A stretch of 18,344 nucleotides of DNA from CAZLMW01 sp964560875 (GTDB lineage: Bacteria; Myxococcota_A; UBA9042). The stretch spans positions 1 through 18,344 of the forward strand of contig CAZLMW010000148.1 in the NCBI GenBank assembly GCA_964560875.1. Reading direction: 5' to 3'. The number at the start of each line of letters is the position of its first letter. The stretch's first letter is position 1. The notes under the pieces were generated by a model. It was given only the letters and a program-made list of their open reading frames with translations. It made no database searches and was not told where the DNA came from. This document shows, one piece after another, positions 1 through 7,677 of the stretch. The translations under genes and the position numbers were made by a program.

Positions 1-67
1 TCTGCCCGCGGGCGGCTCGCGCCGCTCGGGCATGCCGAATGTGCGCCCTGAATGAGCGGCAATGGGG

Positions 68-442
68 TCAAGAGCCGGATCCGCTGCGCCACAACCAAAG
101 CGCGGCGAGCGCCATGAAGACGGCCTCGACCGCGACCAAAGCCCACTGCTTGGGCACCGCACCGTCGACGATGATGCCCAGCAGGCGCGCCGCAAGCGCG
201 CCGGTTATGAAGTAGAAGACGGCCGACGGGATGCTCACGGACCAGGGCCGAAGTGCGGGCACGGCGATGAAGACCAGGCCCACGCCCAACAACATGCCCC
301 CACGAACCCGACGTTCAACGGCTTGGAAGACGTCCACCGGTGGCTCCGACCCACCTGTGAGGGGCCCGAACCAGCCCGGGTAGGCGGCGGCGATGACGCC
401 GACCACGGCGATGACAATCCCGAATATGCGAAGTCCGGACAC
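68..442 (-). CDS. DUF4345-like small integral membrane protein
   Basis: A 124-residue hydrophobic protein with about four predicted membrane segments: roughly residues 4-24, 48-64, 70-90 and 98-117. The stretch RLLGIIVDG followed by a Glu inside the last hydrophobic segment (VAVEAVFMAL) resembles the DUF4345 family, whose members are small four-helix membrane proteins of about this length with no known function. The start is GTG at 442, chosen because AGAGGAG lies 5 nt upstream. It stands alone, diverging from the secreted protein at 681, with 238 bp between the two starts. In that gap I saw no further gene and no convincing promoter, only a short GTCAC/GTGAC inverted repeat (519-540). Family assignment is from pattern recognition only. 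The 67 bases left of the gene are too short to assign. Confidence 0.7.
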   Translation of the reverse strand: MSGLRIFGIVIAVVGVIAAAYPGWFGPLTGGSEPPVDVFQAVERRVRGGMLLGVGLVFIAVPALRPWSVSIPSAVFYFITGALAARLLGIIVDGAVPKQWALVAVEAVFMALAALWLWRSGSGS

Positions 443-680
443 GGTTGCTCCTCTTGATGCGCAGAGTCACCTCTATGGGCGACGTGTAATCAAAAAGCAG
501 TTCGCCGAGAAGCTCCCGGTCACTTTTTCTGCTCGGTGACACTTCCTGCGCGGGCCGGTGTTCAAGTTCATGGCTCTCAAGAATGCGGCGCCGTCCCTGG
601 CATGGGAGGCGTCGACGGTATCGGTACGGCGGATCGCTGGCGCATCAGCAAACGGGAACGAAACCCGCACAGGAGTTGTC

Positions 681-1352
681 GTGCGTCGACTCGGATTGAA
701 CATATTTGTGGTGGCCGTCTCGGTCGCTGGGTTTTCTGCAGTGGCGGGCGCCGCTCCGTTGCACGATACCGCCGGCGGGTCCGCTATGGGGCTGGCGAGC
801 GGCGCGAAACCCGAGCTGGTCGAAGGCAATTGGCGGCTGACGGGGGCGGCTTGGGGGCTCGGTGCGGCCGGCGGTGACGTCGGCGTTGTCGACCTGACCG
901 CTCGCACACGACCGCACAAACACGTCGGGATTGTCATGAGCGGGCGCATCGGCTGGTTGCGCAGCGACGATCAGGACGCCGTTGGCCACCTGGACGCGGA
1001 TCACCTCTACACGGCGCTGGCCGTCGGACCGGTGCTCACGACCGGCGAAAACGCGGACGGTTGGGAGCTCCAGGGCGGCATCCTCTTTACCCACGTCCAC
1101 CACGCGCCGATGCGCACGTGGAAAGACGACGCCGGCGGCAACCTGTCGGGCGATTCGTCCAGCGCGGTCCAGCATCGCAGCGGGCTCGAGATTACGGTCG
1201 GCGCGACCACGCCCGAGTTCTTTCGGCTCGGCGAATACGCGGGCATCGGCACGATCGATCTCGCGGCCGGCATGCTGCCGTCGTCCGACCAGCTCGCCTG
1301 GTCAGCCGGCTTGCGTCTCGGCATTGGCTTGCGAACCCTCGACCGGCTGTAG
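681..1352 (+). CDS. Secreted protein, probable small outer-membrane beta-barrel
   Basis: A 223-residue protein I do not recognise. The chosen start is GTG 681, with AGGAG 5 nt upstream (671-675). It gives a clean signal peptide: two Arg, a hydrophobic core of about 15 residues, then Ala-rich cleavage near AGAAP at residue 25. The open frame runs further upstream to an ATG at 558, but that would bury the signal peptide. The mature part is rich in Gly and alternating hydrophobic stretches (LYTALAVGPVL, LQGGILFTHVHH, LEITVGATT, LAWSAGLRLGIGL). This suggests beta strands of a small outer-membrane barrel, but the last residue is Leu, not the usual Phe or Trp. The last 51 bases overlap, tail to tail, the 3' end of the ABC transporter gene on the other strand. 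Localisation is inferred and function is unknown. Confidence 0.65.
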   Translation: MRRLGLNIFVVAVSVAGFSAVAGAAPLHDTAGGSAMGLASGAKPELVEGNWRLTGAAWGLGAAGGDVGVVDLTARTRPHKHVGIVMSGRIGWLRSDDQDAVGHLDADHLYTALAVGPVLTTGENADGWELQGGILFTHVHHAPMRTWKDDAGGNLSGDSSSAVQHRSGLEITVGATTPEFFRLGEYAGIGTIDLAAGMLPSSDQLAWSAGLRLGIGLRTLDRL

Positions 1353-3269
1353 GACCGGATCGCGAGGCGCGACGATGAATTCGTTCACGGCGGGACCAAA
1401 CGACGTCACGAGCGCTTTGCGGAGCGCGTCTGTGCCGGGTGCCGCGACCCCGATGATGCGGCCCTCTGCCATAACCACGACGCGGTCGGCGCGTGCGAGG
1501 GCGAGCGGCAAGTCGTGGATCGCGATGACGGCCAGCCCGTTGACGTCGCGCGACCAGGTCCGCAATCGGTCGAGCAGGGCGGCGGCACGTGGCAAGTCCA
1601 ACGCCGTCGTCGGTTCGTCGAGCAGCATCACGCGCGCCTGCTGCGCCAATGTCATCGCCAGGAAGGCCCGCTGGCGTTGGCCTCCCGACAGGTTCATCAA
1701 CGGTGTCGCGCGGTCGTCTTGCAGGCCGACCCGATCGATCGCGCCTTCGATGGCGGCCACATCAGCGGCGGATGGATGCCCAAAGAGGCGCCCCGCCCGG
1801 GTCTGCGCGAGGTAGCTCGTGCGGCCGAGGAGAACGAGCTCGTCGACGGTCATTCCGGCTACGTGTTGCAGCGTCTGCGGAAGCCAGGCCAGAAATCGGG
1901 GGTCTGGTGCAGCGTCAGCAGCGCGCGGTTGGCCGTCGTCGAGCACGTGGCCATGCCGCGAAATCCCCCCGGCGAGCGCCCTGAGAAGCGTGCTCTTGCC
2001 CGAGCCATTGGGGCCAACCAGCGCGACGAGCTCGCCGGCTGCGAAGTTCACCGAGCAGTCGATGATCGCATCGCTGCTTGCCCCGGGGTAACGAACCGAC
2101 ACGCCTGACGCCGCCAGCACCGGTTGTGGGCCTGACGCGAATTCTTCGGCAACGTGGGCTTGAACGCGCGTCTCGCCTTCCGCTTCGGATCGCGCGGCGG
2201 CGGCGTTGCTTTCGTGTCGTACCCGGTGGCGCTGCCGCAGAAACCCGAGCAGCAACGGACACCCGGTCAGGGCCGTCAAAATGCCCACAGGGAGCTCAGC
2301 GGGCGCGACGATCACGCGGGCGATCGCGTCGCTGATGACCAGGAATGCGCCGCCGACGAGGACGGACCCCGGGACGAGCGCGCGGTGGTCACGGCCGACG
2401 ATGGCTCGCAGCCCGTGCGGAACGAGCAACCCGACAAAGCCGATGATCCCGGCCAGCGCCACGGCGACCGCAGCCAGCGCGCTCGACAGCCAAACCGCGT
2501 GGCGAAGCATCGCGTCATCATCGACACCGACCCCACGCGCAGCCTCTTCGCCGACCCCGAGCGCGTTGAGATGCACGGCCTTGCGCATCCCCCAGACCAG
2601 CGACACCGCGACGACGACAATCGCAGGCATGACTTGCCAAACATCGCCCGCCACAACGCCGCCCATCAGCCAGCCCGTCGCCGCGCGAAGCTGCAGGTCG
2701 GAGGCCTGGTAGAGCAGAAAAGAGGTGGCCGCACCTGCGAACGCCGTCAGCACGAGCCCGGCCAGGAGCACGCGCTCAGGGCTCGCCGGACCGCCGACGC
2801 GTGCCAGCCAAAACGCGATCGAGACAGCTGTCATCGCCCCGATGAACGCCGCCCCGGGTTGCAGCCAGCCGATCGCGGGCATCAGGTCGACCGAAACCAC
2901 AGACGAGACCGCCGCGACAATGCTCGCGATGGCGACCGCAGCTAACGTTGCGCCGGCGCTGGTTCCGACGAGATAGGGATCAGCGATGGGGTTGCGGGTC
3001 GCTGCCTGCAAGAGCACACCGGCCAGTGACAAGGCCGCGCCGACCGCGAAACTCCCGAGAACGCGCAGCAGCCGCACATCGACCAGGATCGCGTACGACG
3101 AGACGTGGTGTGGATGGCTGGGATCGAGGACCGCGGTCGCCATTTCGAGCGCCGACAGCTGCGACGGACCCGTCAACATCCCGATCACGCAGCCGAGCAG
3201 GGCGACGACGATGCAGCCGACCCACACCGCGATGAGCCGCTTGCTGGCGTCCGGTCGTACGGCGTTCAC
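1302..3269 (-). CDS. Fused ABC importer: BtuC/FecCD-type permease plus BtuD-type ATPase
   Basis: A 655-residue inner-membrane protein joining two subunits that are separate genes in Escherichia coli (BtuC, BtuD). Residues 1-345 are a multi-span FecCD permease with family landmarks: TRNPIADPYLVGTSAGA (91-107), a GLLVPHGLR segment (280-288) and PVGILTALTG (327-336). A polar linker (about 346-380) leads into an ATP-binding domain. That domain has Walker A GPNGSGKST (419-427), a Q-loop (LPQ, about 463-465), signature LSGGQ (527-531), Walker B MLLDEP (about 548-553) and H-loop His585, so it looks catalytically intact. The start is GTG 3269, whose GTGA overlaps the TGA of the upstream binding-protein gene; AAGG lies 7 nt upstream. 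An upstream extension of the same frame lies wholly inside that gene and is not used. The class handles cobalamin, haem or ferric siderophores. The exact substrate is not shown by the sequence. It is the last gene of the five-gene operon. Confidence 0.93.
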   Translation of the reverse strand: MNAVRPDASKRLIAVWVGCIVVALLGCVIGMLTGPSQLSALEMATAVLDPSHPHHVSSYAILVDVRLLRVLGSFAVGAALSLAGVLLQAATRNPIADPYLVGTSAGATLAAVAIASIVAAVSSVVSVDLMPAIGWLQPGAAFIGAMTAVSIAFWLARVGGPASPERVLLAGLVLTAFAGAATSFLLYQASDLQLRAATGWLMGGVVAGDVWQVMPAIVVVAVSLVWGMRKAVHLNALGVGEEAARGVGVDDDAMLRHAVWLSSALAAVAVALAGIIGFVGLLVPHGLRAIVGRDHRALVPGSVLVGGAFLVISDAIARVIVAPAELPVGILTALTGCPLLLGFLRQRHRVRHESNAAAARSEAEGETRVQAHVAEEFASGPQPVLAASGVSVRYPGASSDAIIDCSVNFAAGELVALVGPNGSGKSTLLRALAGGISRHGHVLDDGQPRAADAAPDPRFLAWLPQTLQHVAGMTVDELVLLGRTSYLAQTRAGRLFGHPSAADVAAIEGAIDRVGLQDDRATPLMNLSGGQRQRAFLAMTLAQQARVMLLDEPTTALDLPRAAALLDRLRTWSRDVNGLAVIAIHDLPLALARADRVVVMAEGRIIGVAAPGTDALRKALVTSFGPAVNEFIVAPRDPVLQPVEGSQANAETQAG

Positions 3270-4282
3270 TTGGCGCCCTTGAACGCGTCGGGATGGAGCA
3301 CCGCAGCCACCTGACGCAAGCCGAGAACGAGGCGCGGGCCCGGCCTGCTGACCCAATCCGCCATCACGTCGTGCACCCGCTCGGAACGAACCGCGGCGAT
3401 CGCGTTCCAGCCAGGTCGCTTGCCCACCGATGCCGGGTCGCGCTTGTTGCCGGTCGACAAGGCATCGGCGAGCAGGATCACGTCCGGGTTGGCCGCGATG
3501 ACCGCCTCGACGGAGACCTGGAACCACGCGGATCGCCCGTCTGCAAACGCGTTGATGCCGCCGGCTGCCTCGAGAAGTTCGTGCCCAAATGCGCCCTTGC
3601 CGAGCGTGTACGGCTGCCCATCGGCGCCCGCGTCGAGCTCGAGGAAGACGCGGGGGCGCTTTCGGCCGGCCACCTGCGCCGCGACGGCTTTGACTTCGCC
3701 GAGGAAATCCCCCGCGAGCTCCTTGCCGTTTTCCGGTTTTCCGCAGATCGCGGCGATGCGTTCAAAGCTGCTCGCGATCTCGCTGAACGTCGACGGATTG
3801 AACGCGACGATGGGAACCTTGGCCGACGCCAGCGCCGTCCGCAGGGTCTCGGGCGGGAAATTCGACAGGACCACGTCCGGATGGGCGGCCAGGACCGCTT
3901 CGGCGCTTGGTTTGAGCCCCTTGATGGCCGGCACCTTCATCGCTGCACGCGGATAGTTGCTCCACCCGTCGCGCATCACGAGCGCTTGACCGCAACCGAC
4001 GGCGAACAGCACCTCGGTCAACGCCGGGGACAGGGACACGACCCGGGCAACCGATTTGTTGAACCTATGTTTTCGTCCGAGATCATCGACAACTTCGATA
4101 TTTGCGGCGGTCTCTTCGGTATTTGCGGCGCGTGGGGGCTTCTCTTCGGCGCTTTTGCCACACCCGGGCACCGTCAGCGCGAGGGCTGCCCAGAATGCCA
4201 CGGAGAATGACACGGAGAATGACACGGAGAATGACACGGAGAATGCGACGGAGGACGCTGTGGCGGTCGCGGGATGGCGCAT
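3266..4282 (-). CDS. BtuF/FecB-like periplasmic substrate-binding lipoprotein
   Basis: A 338-residue binding protein of the cobalamin/siderophore/haem class that should deliver ligand to the fused ABC transporter encoded next. The N-terminus is a long signal peptide ending at a lipobox (VPG-Cys41), so it is probably a lipoprotein. The mature part has the BtuF-type pattern: RVVSLSPALTEVLFAVG, a W-SNYP segment comparable to the SDYP of BtuF, PDVVLSN, a mid-region YTLGKGAFGHELLEAAGG, and a C-terminal PGPRLVLGLRQVA helix. The signal peptide is odd: residues 11-30 repeat Ser-Phe-Ser-Val because of a 12-bp tandem repeat. The ATG at 4282 directly abuts the TAG of the upstream propeller gene, with GAAGGG 6 nt before it. 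The stop shares the GTGA overlap with the transporter gene. The BtuF-like family call is firm; cobalamin as ligand is only one possibility. Confidence 0.9.
   Translation of the reverse strand: MRHPATATASSVAFSVSFSVSFSVSFSVAFWAALALTVPGCGKSAEEKPPRAANTEETAANIEVVDDLGRKHRFNKSVARVVSLSPALTEVLFAVGCGQALVMRDGWSNYPRAAMKVPAIKGLKPSAEAVLAAHPDVVLSNFPPETLRTALASAKVPIVAFNPSTFSEIASSFERIAAICGKPENGKELAGDFLGEVKAVAAQVAGRKRPRVFLELDAGADGQPYTLGKGAFGHELLEAAGGINAFADGRSAWFQVSVEAVIAANPDVILLADALSTGNKRDPASVGKRPGWNAIAAVRSERVHDVMADWVSRPGPRLVLGLRQVAAVLHPDAFKGAK
4199..4246 (-). repeat. 12-bp tandem repeat inside a signal-peptide coding region
   Basis: Four consecutive copies of CACGGAGAATGA (plus-strand reading). Three are perfect and the fourth differs at its last base; a degenerate copy follows. 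On the minus strand each unit encodes Ser-Phe-Ser-Val in the hydrophobic core of the BtuF-like lipoprotein signal peptide. Because the unit is four codons, gain or loss of copies keeps the frame. Confidence 0.9.
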
Positions 4283-5563
4283 CTATAGCCCTTCGATGGC
4301 GGTCGCCGGCAATCCGCCGGGGTTGGACGAAACGGTCGCCAGCGTGGTGCACGGCTTGGCCCGGGGGCAAGACAGCACAACGAGGTCGCCGCCCTTCTGT
4401 CCCGCATCAGCGATCCAGAGGCGCTCGCGCTTGGCGTCGAAGAACAGCGAATGGGTCATGAACGGGCCGGTGGCTTTGTAGATCACTTTGCCTGCGCCCT
4501 TTGCGTCGCTGCCGCCGTCCTTCTTGAGCTCCCAGACCGAGTCGGCCTTGCTGGTCGCCCCGTCGCCCAGGCCGATCGTCCAGCAGCGGTCGGCATCGCA
4601 CGCGACCGGGCCGAATGGTCGTGTCGTCGAATCGAGGGTTGCCGTGCCCTTGATCCCGTCCTTCGTCAGCCAGAGCACCGCGCCCGCGCTGGCGACGCCT
4701 TCGGTCATCGTCTTGGCCTTGAGCAAACCGCTGCACACCACGACGACGCGGTCCTGGGCGGCGAAATGGCGCGCCGTTGTGCAGTTGCCGATGTGTGTCT
4801 TGGCCGGTCGGTCAATTGTGGCGATGACCGCGGCAGCAGGCAGGTCGACCACCGCGACGCGCCCGCTCCCCATCTTGTCGAACGTCTTGCTGACCGAGGC
4901 GAGGGGGATGAATGCGAGGTCGTTCGCCACTGCAACGCGGCCGCCAAAGGCAGGAGCGGCAGGCAGCGTGGAATGTTGGCCGAGAGGCACTCGAACGCGC
5001 GTTGCCGGGTCCGCGAGATCGACGATGAGCACATCATCACCGCCGAGTTTGGGGCTGTCTGGATGAGCCTGTGCGCGTGTCACGACCAGCTTGTCGCCCC
5101 ACGCGGCGGCGTCTTGAGGGTTGGCGTAAAAACCGGACGATACGTTGCGCTGCACACCGATCGCGGGAGCGGTGCCGTCGCCCGGCAAGATGGATGTCAG
5201 GACCGCGCGCGCTCGATCCACGAGGACGGGCCGGCATGGCGCTGCGGAACCCAACACGACGTCGCCCGACAGCGCGCCACCGCCTGCGCCCACGACCGAC
5301 CCGGAATGGACGATCGCTGAGCTGGTCGCCTTCATCGCCTCGAGATCCACGAAGCTGAGCGCCGACGACTGAAAGTCCGACCCCACAACAGCGAGCAATC
5401 GGCCCGGCTCGCACGTTCCTGCGGGTCCAGCGGGCAGCTGCTTGGCGTCGGCCGACGTGTCATCGAGACAAGCCGGCAGTGCACCGACAAGCCCCAGGAC
5501 AAGCACCTGCACCAGCAGACGGAGCGCCGGCCCGGCGGACTCGGGTAAACACGGCCGGATCAT
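4283..5563 (-). CDS. Surface or periplasmic lipoprotein, predicted beta-propeller (BtuG-like role possible)
   Basis: A 426-residue lipoprotein: hydrophobic signal with lipobox LPA-Cys32, then a mature part with repeated short beta motifs typical of YVTN/YncE-type propellers. Examples are RLLAVVGSDF..LSFVDLE, DVLIVDLADPATRVRVPLG, GRVAVVDLPAAAVIATIDRP, GAVLWLTKDG..GTATLDS, DSVWELKKDG and ERLWIADAG..DLVVLS. Several Cys occur in pairs (such as ACDADRCW and SCPRAKPC), suggesting disulfides. The start is ATG 5563, whose ATGA overlaps the stop of the TonB-dependent receptor; the frame continues upstream but inside the receptor gene. In Bacteroides, BtuG is a propeller lipoprotein that binds cobalamin with very high affinity and sits on the receptor BtuB. 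The same placement here suggests a comparable capture role, which is inference. No metal or ligand site can be read from the sequence. Confidence 0.75.
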   Translation of the reverse strand: MIRPCLPESAGPALRLLVQVLVLGLVGALPACLDDTSADAKQLPAGPAGTCEPGRLLAVVGSDFQSSALSFVDLEAMKATSSAIVHSGSVVGAGGGALSGDVVLGSAAPCRPVLVDRARAVLTSILPGDGTAPAIGVQRNVSSGFYANPQDAAAWGDKLVVTRAQAHPDSPKLGGDDVLIVDLADPATRVRVPLGQHSTLPAAPAFGGRVAVANDLAFIPLASVSKTFDKMGSGRVAVVDLPAAAVIATIDRPAKTHIGNCTTARHFAAQDRVVVVCSGLLKAKTMTEGVASAGAVLWLTKDGIKGTATLDSTTRPFGPVACDADRCWTIGLGDGATSKADSVWELKKDGGSDAKGAGKVIYKATGPFMTHSLFFDAKRERLWIADAGQKGGDLVVLSCPRAKPCTTLATVSSNPGGLPATAIEGL

Positions 5564-7677
5564 GACGGACGCCCCCAGGCATCCACGCCGACGGTGAACA
5601 TCAGCGCTCGTCGGGGCAGGGGATAGCCGAGCAGGTCGTAGATGGTGGCGTCGAGCACGTTGTTGTACCGCAGGCCGATACGCAGGCCCTTCGCGCCCGG
5701 TTTGGCCCAGATTCCGACGTCGAGCAAGGTCGAGGCGGGTACCGCGATGAGCGCGGCGCGGTCCGAGAAGTGTCCGGCACGCCACTGCATCGCCCCATAC
5801 AGCCCGACACGGTGCCGGCCCTCGCGCCCCAACCCGCGCTGCAGCTCGAGGCGGGCGCTCGATTTGCTGATCGGTGTCATCGGCAAGGGGTTTCCGGCGT
5901 AGCGCGGGTCGTCGCCGCTGTCGCGCGCCCGGGTCATGGTCCAGGCTCCGTTTGCGCGCAGCCATCCGCCGATTCGCGCAACACCGGATACTTCGCCACC
6001 CCACGTCGTCGAAGCGCCGATGTTTTGATACACGGCGCGAACGGGCGACACGCGCACCAGCGTGATGAGGTCCTCCGCGTCGCGTCGAAACGCCCGCGCA
6101 GCCAGGCCGAGCGCTGCAGACTTGCCCCGCCAACCCCACGACACACCGAACTCGCCACCCCACGCGGCCTCGTTGACCAGCAGCGCGTTGCCGACCACGG
6201 TGCCATCGTTGCCGTACAGCTCCTGCAGGTCGGGATTTCGGGCGCGAACGCTCACTGCCGCGGTCACGTCAACCGACTCGAGCGGCTTCCAGCGCGTGCT
6301 CAGCAAGCCGGTCAGGACGCCGCGGCTCGGGCTCTCGACATCGGTCCAATAGGCGGATTCGGGCGCGTAGTTTGTGCGGTCCACGGCCATCCACCCGCCG
6401 GCTAGCTGCGCGTGCACCACCCAGTCGTCCACACCATCGAAAGCGGCGCCGAGCGTGGCATCAAAGCGTCGCTGCCCCACGTCCGGTCGCTCGAGAGCGG
6501 TCAACCGATCGACGCCCGAAAGCTGCCCGAACTCGCCGCCCACGCCGGCCATCCAGCGCAGGTCCTCGTACGGCGAGCTGTGCCACCTGCCGCGCAGGGT
6601 TGCCGCTGTTGTGTCCAATTCGAGCGCTTGCGCCGCGCCCAGCTCGCCCTTGCGGTCAAACACGTCCGAGGACCGCGCGTGACCGCCCGCAACGATGACC
6701 AGGCGATCGTTGGTGCCCACGAACCCGCGCCGCGCTGCGGAAAACCCAAAGACGTGCCCGGTTGCTTCGTGGCGTGCATCGTTGGCTTCGTACAACGCCA
6801 TCCCGGGCAGCTGCTGGTCGCGATGGTGAAAGAGGTATTGGCCGCGCACCATCCAGCCGGCCACTTCCGCGCGCTGGGCGATGATTGCGCTGGCACGCGT
6901 GATGGCGTTGTTGCGGCGCTCGCGGTCTTCGTCGTCGCTGGTGTCAAAGAGCGTGGCCGCGTCGAAACGATACGGGTAGTTGCCGTCGGTGCGCGCCAGC
7001 CGAACAGCCAGCAGCCCGCCGCCCAGTCCACCCGGGTCGCCGCCGCCCCAGCCGACCGCGCCATCGAGCCACTGCGTGTCGAATTCGCCGAAGCCCACCG
7101 TCGCCGCCCCGCCCCAGGCTCGCACCCGTCGCAACCGCATGGAAACCGCGCCGCCAATCGCCTGACCTCCGAGCACCCCGGGTGACCCGCCGCGATAGAC
7201 CTCGACGCGGGAAAGCGCGGTCATCGGGATGTCTTCGGCTGAAAAAGGCTGTCCGTCGGGCGCTTGCAGGGGCAAGTCCTCGAGAGACCAGCGCACCTGT
7301 TTGGCGGTCGCGGCGCGCAGCCGGATGGAGCTGTCGTGAACCACCCCGCCCGATCGATGCGCGACGACGCCAGCGGATGTCGCGATAGCGCTGCTGAGGT
7401 TGCGTCGACCGCGCTGCAGAGCGTCGCCGGACAGGACGGTGCTCGCTGCGATTTCGCGGTGCCGGGCGCGCTTGCGCAGGGGCTCATGAACCACAACGCG
7501 ACGCGCAGATTTGCCGCCGAATCCGTCACCCGTTGGCGTCACGGCGGCCGGCAGGGCGCTCGTCTGGACCGGCAGCGCAAAAGTCGTGGCGAGCGCGACC
7601 AAAAAACGCGACGCGGGCGCCCATCGAGGACACCCGCGCCGGGATCGGAGTGGCTCGGCCGCTACGGCGAAGCGCAC
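5560..7677 (-). CDS. TonB-dependent outer-membrane receptor
   Basis: About 705 residues: signal peptide (core FLVALATTFALPV), a possible TonB-box-like RRVVVHEPL near residue 59, then a plug domain (about 70-180). The plug contains NLSSAIATSAGVV, the LEDLPL segment and SRVEVYRGGSPGVLGGQAIGGAVSMRLRR, the classic plug end. A long 22-strand-type barrel follows, rich in alternating aromatic strands. It would import its ligand across the outer membrane using TonB energy. The start is uncertain: no ATG lies in frame near the signal peptide, so I use GTG 7677, which overlaps the upstream lipoprotein gene by 16 nt and gives a long Arg-rich n-region without a clear ribosome binding site. An ATG at 7624 in another frame would fit if the A6 run at 7601-7606 were A5. 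The C-terminus (FTVGVDAWGRPS) ends slightly beyond the usual terminal aromatic residue. Confidence 0.9.
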   Translation of the reverse strand: MRFAVAAEPLRSRRGCPRWAPASRFLVALATTFALPVQTSALPAAVTPTGDGFGGKSARRVVVHEPLRKRARHREIAASTVLSGDALQRGRRNLSSAIATSAGVVAHRSGGVVHDSSIRLRAATAKQVRWSLEDLPLQAPDGQPFSAEDIPMTALSRVEVYRGGSPGVLGGQAIGGAVSMRLRRVRAWGGAATVGFGEFDTQWLDGAVGWGGGDPGGLGGGLLAVRLARTDGNYPYRFDAATLFDTSDDEDRERRNNAITRASAIIAQRAEVAGWMVRGQYLFHHRDQQLPGMALYEANDARHEATGHVFGFSAARRGFVGTNDRLVIVAGGHARSSDVFDRKGELGAAQALELDTTAATLRGRWHSSPYEDLRWMAGVGGEFGQLSGVDRLTALERPDVGQRRFDATLGAAFDGVDDWVVHAQLAGGWMAVDRTNYAPESAYWTDVESPSRGVLTGLLSTRWKPLESVDVTAAVSVRARNPDLQELYGNDGTVVGNALLVNEAAWGGEFGVSWGWRGKSAALGLAARAFRRDAEDLITLVRVSPVRAVYQNIGASTTWGGEVSGVARIGGWLRANGAWTMTRARDSGDDPRYAGNPLPMTPISKSSARLELQRGLGREGRHRVGLYGAMQWRAGHFSDRAALIAVPASTLLDVGIWAKPGAKGLRIGLRYNNVLDATIYDLLGYPLPRRALMFTVGVDAWGRPS

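Noticed and set aside
2154..2945. Plus-strand open frame of 263 codons opposite the transporter gene
   Set aside because: Its translation is Arg/Asp/His-rich low-complexity sequence, typical of a shadow frame of a hydrophobic membrane protein.
3270..3527. N-terminal extension of the fused permease-ATPase frame
   Set aside because: It lies within the binding-protein gene and reads as Arg/Gly-rich nonsense. The GTG at the GTGA overlap is the natural start.
4199..4246. CRISPR-like array
   Set aside because: The units are only 12 bp, directly adjacent without spacers, and in frame within a coding sequence.
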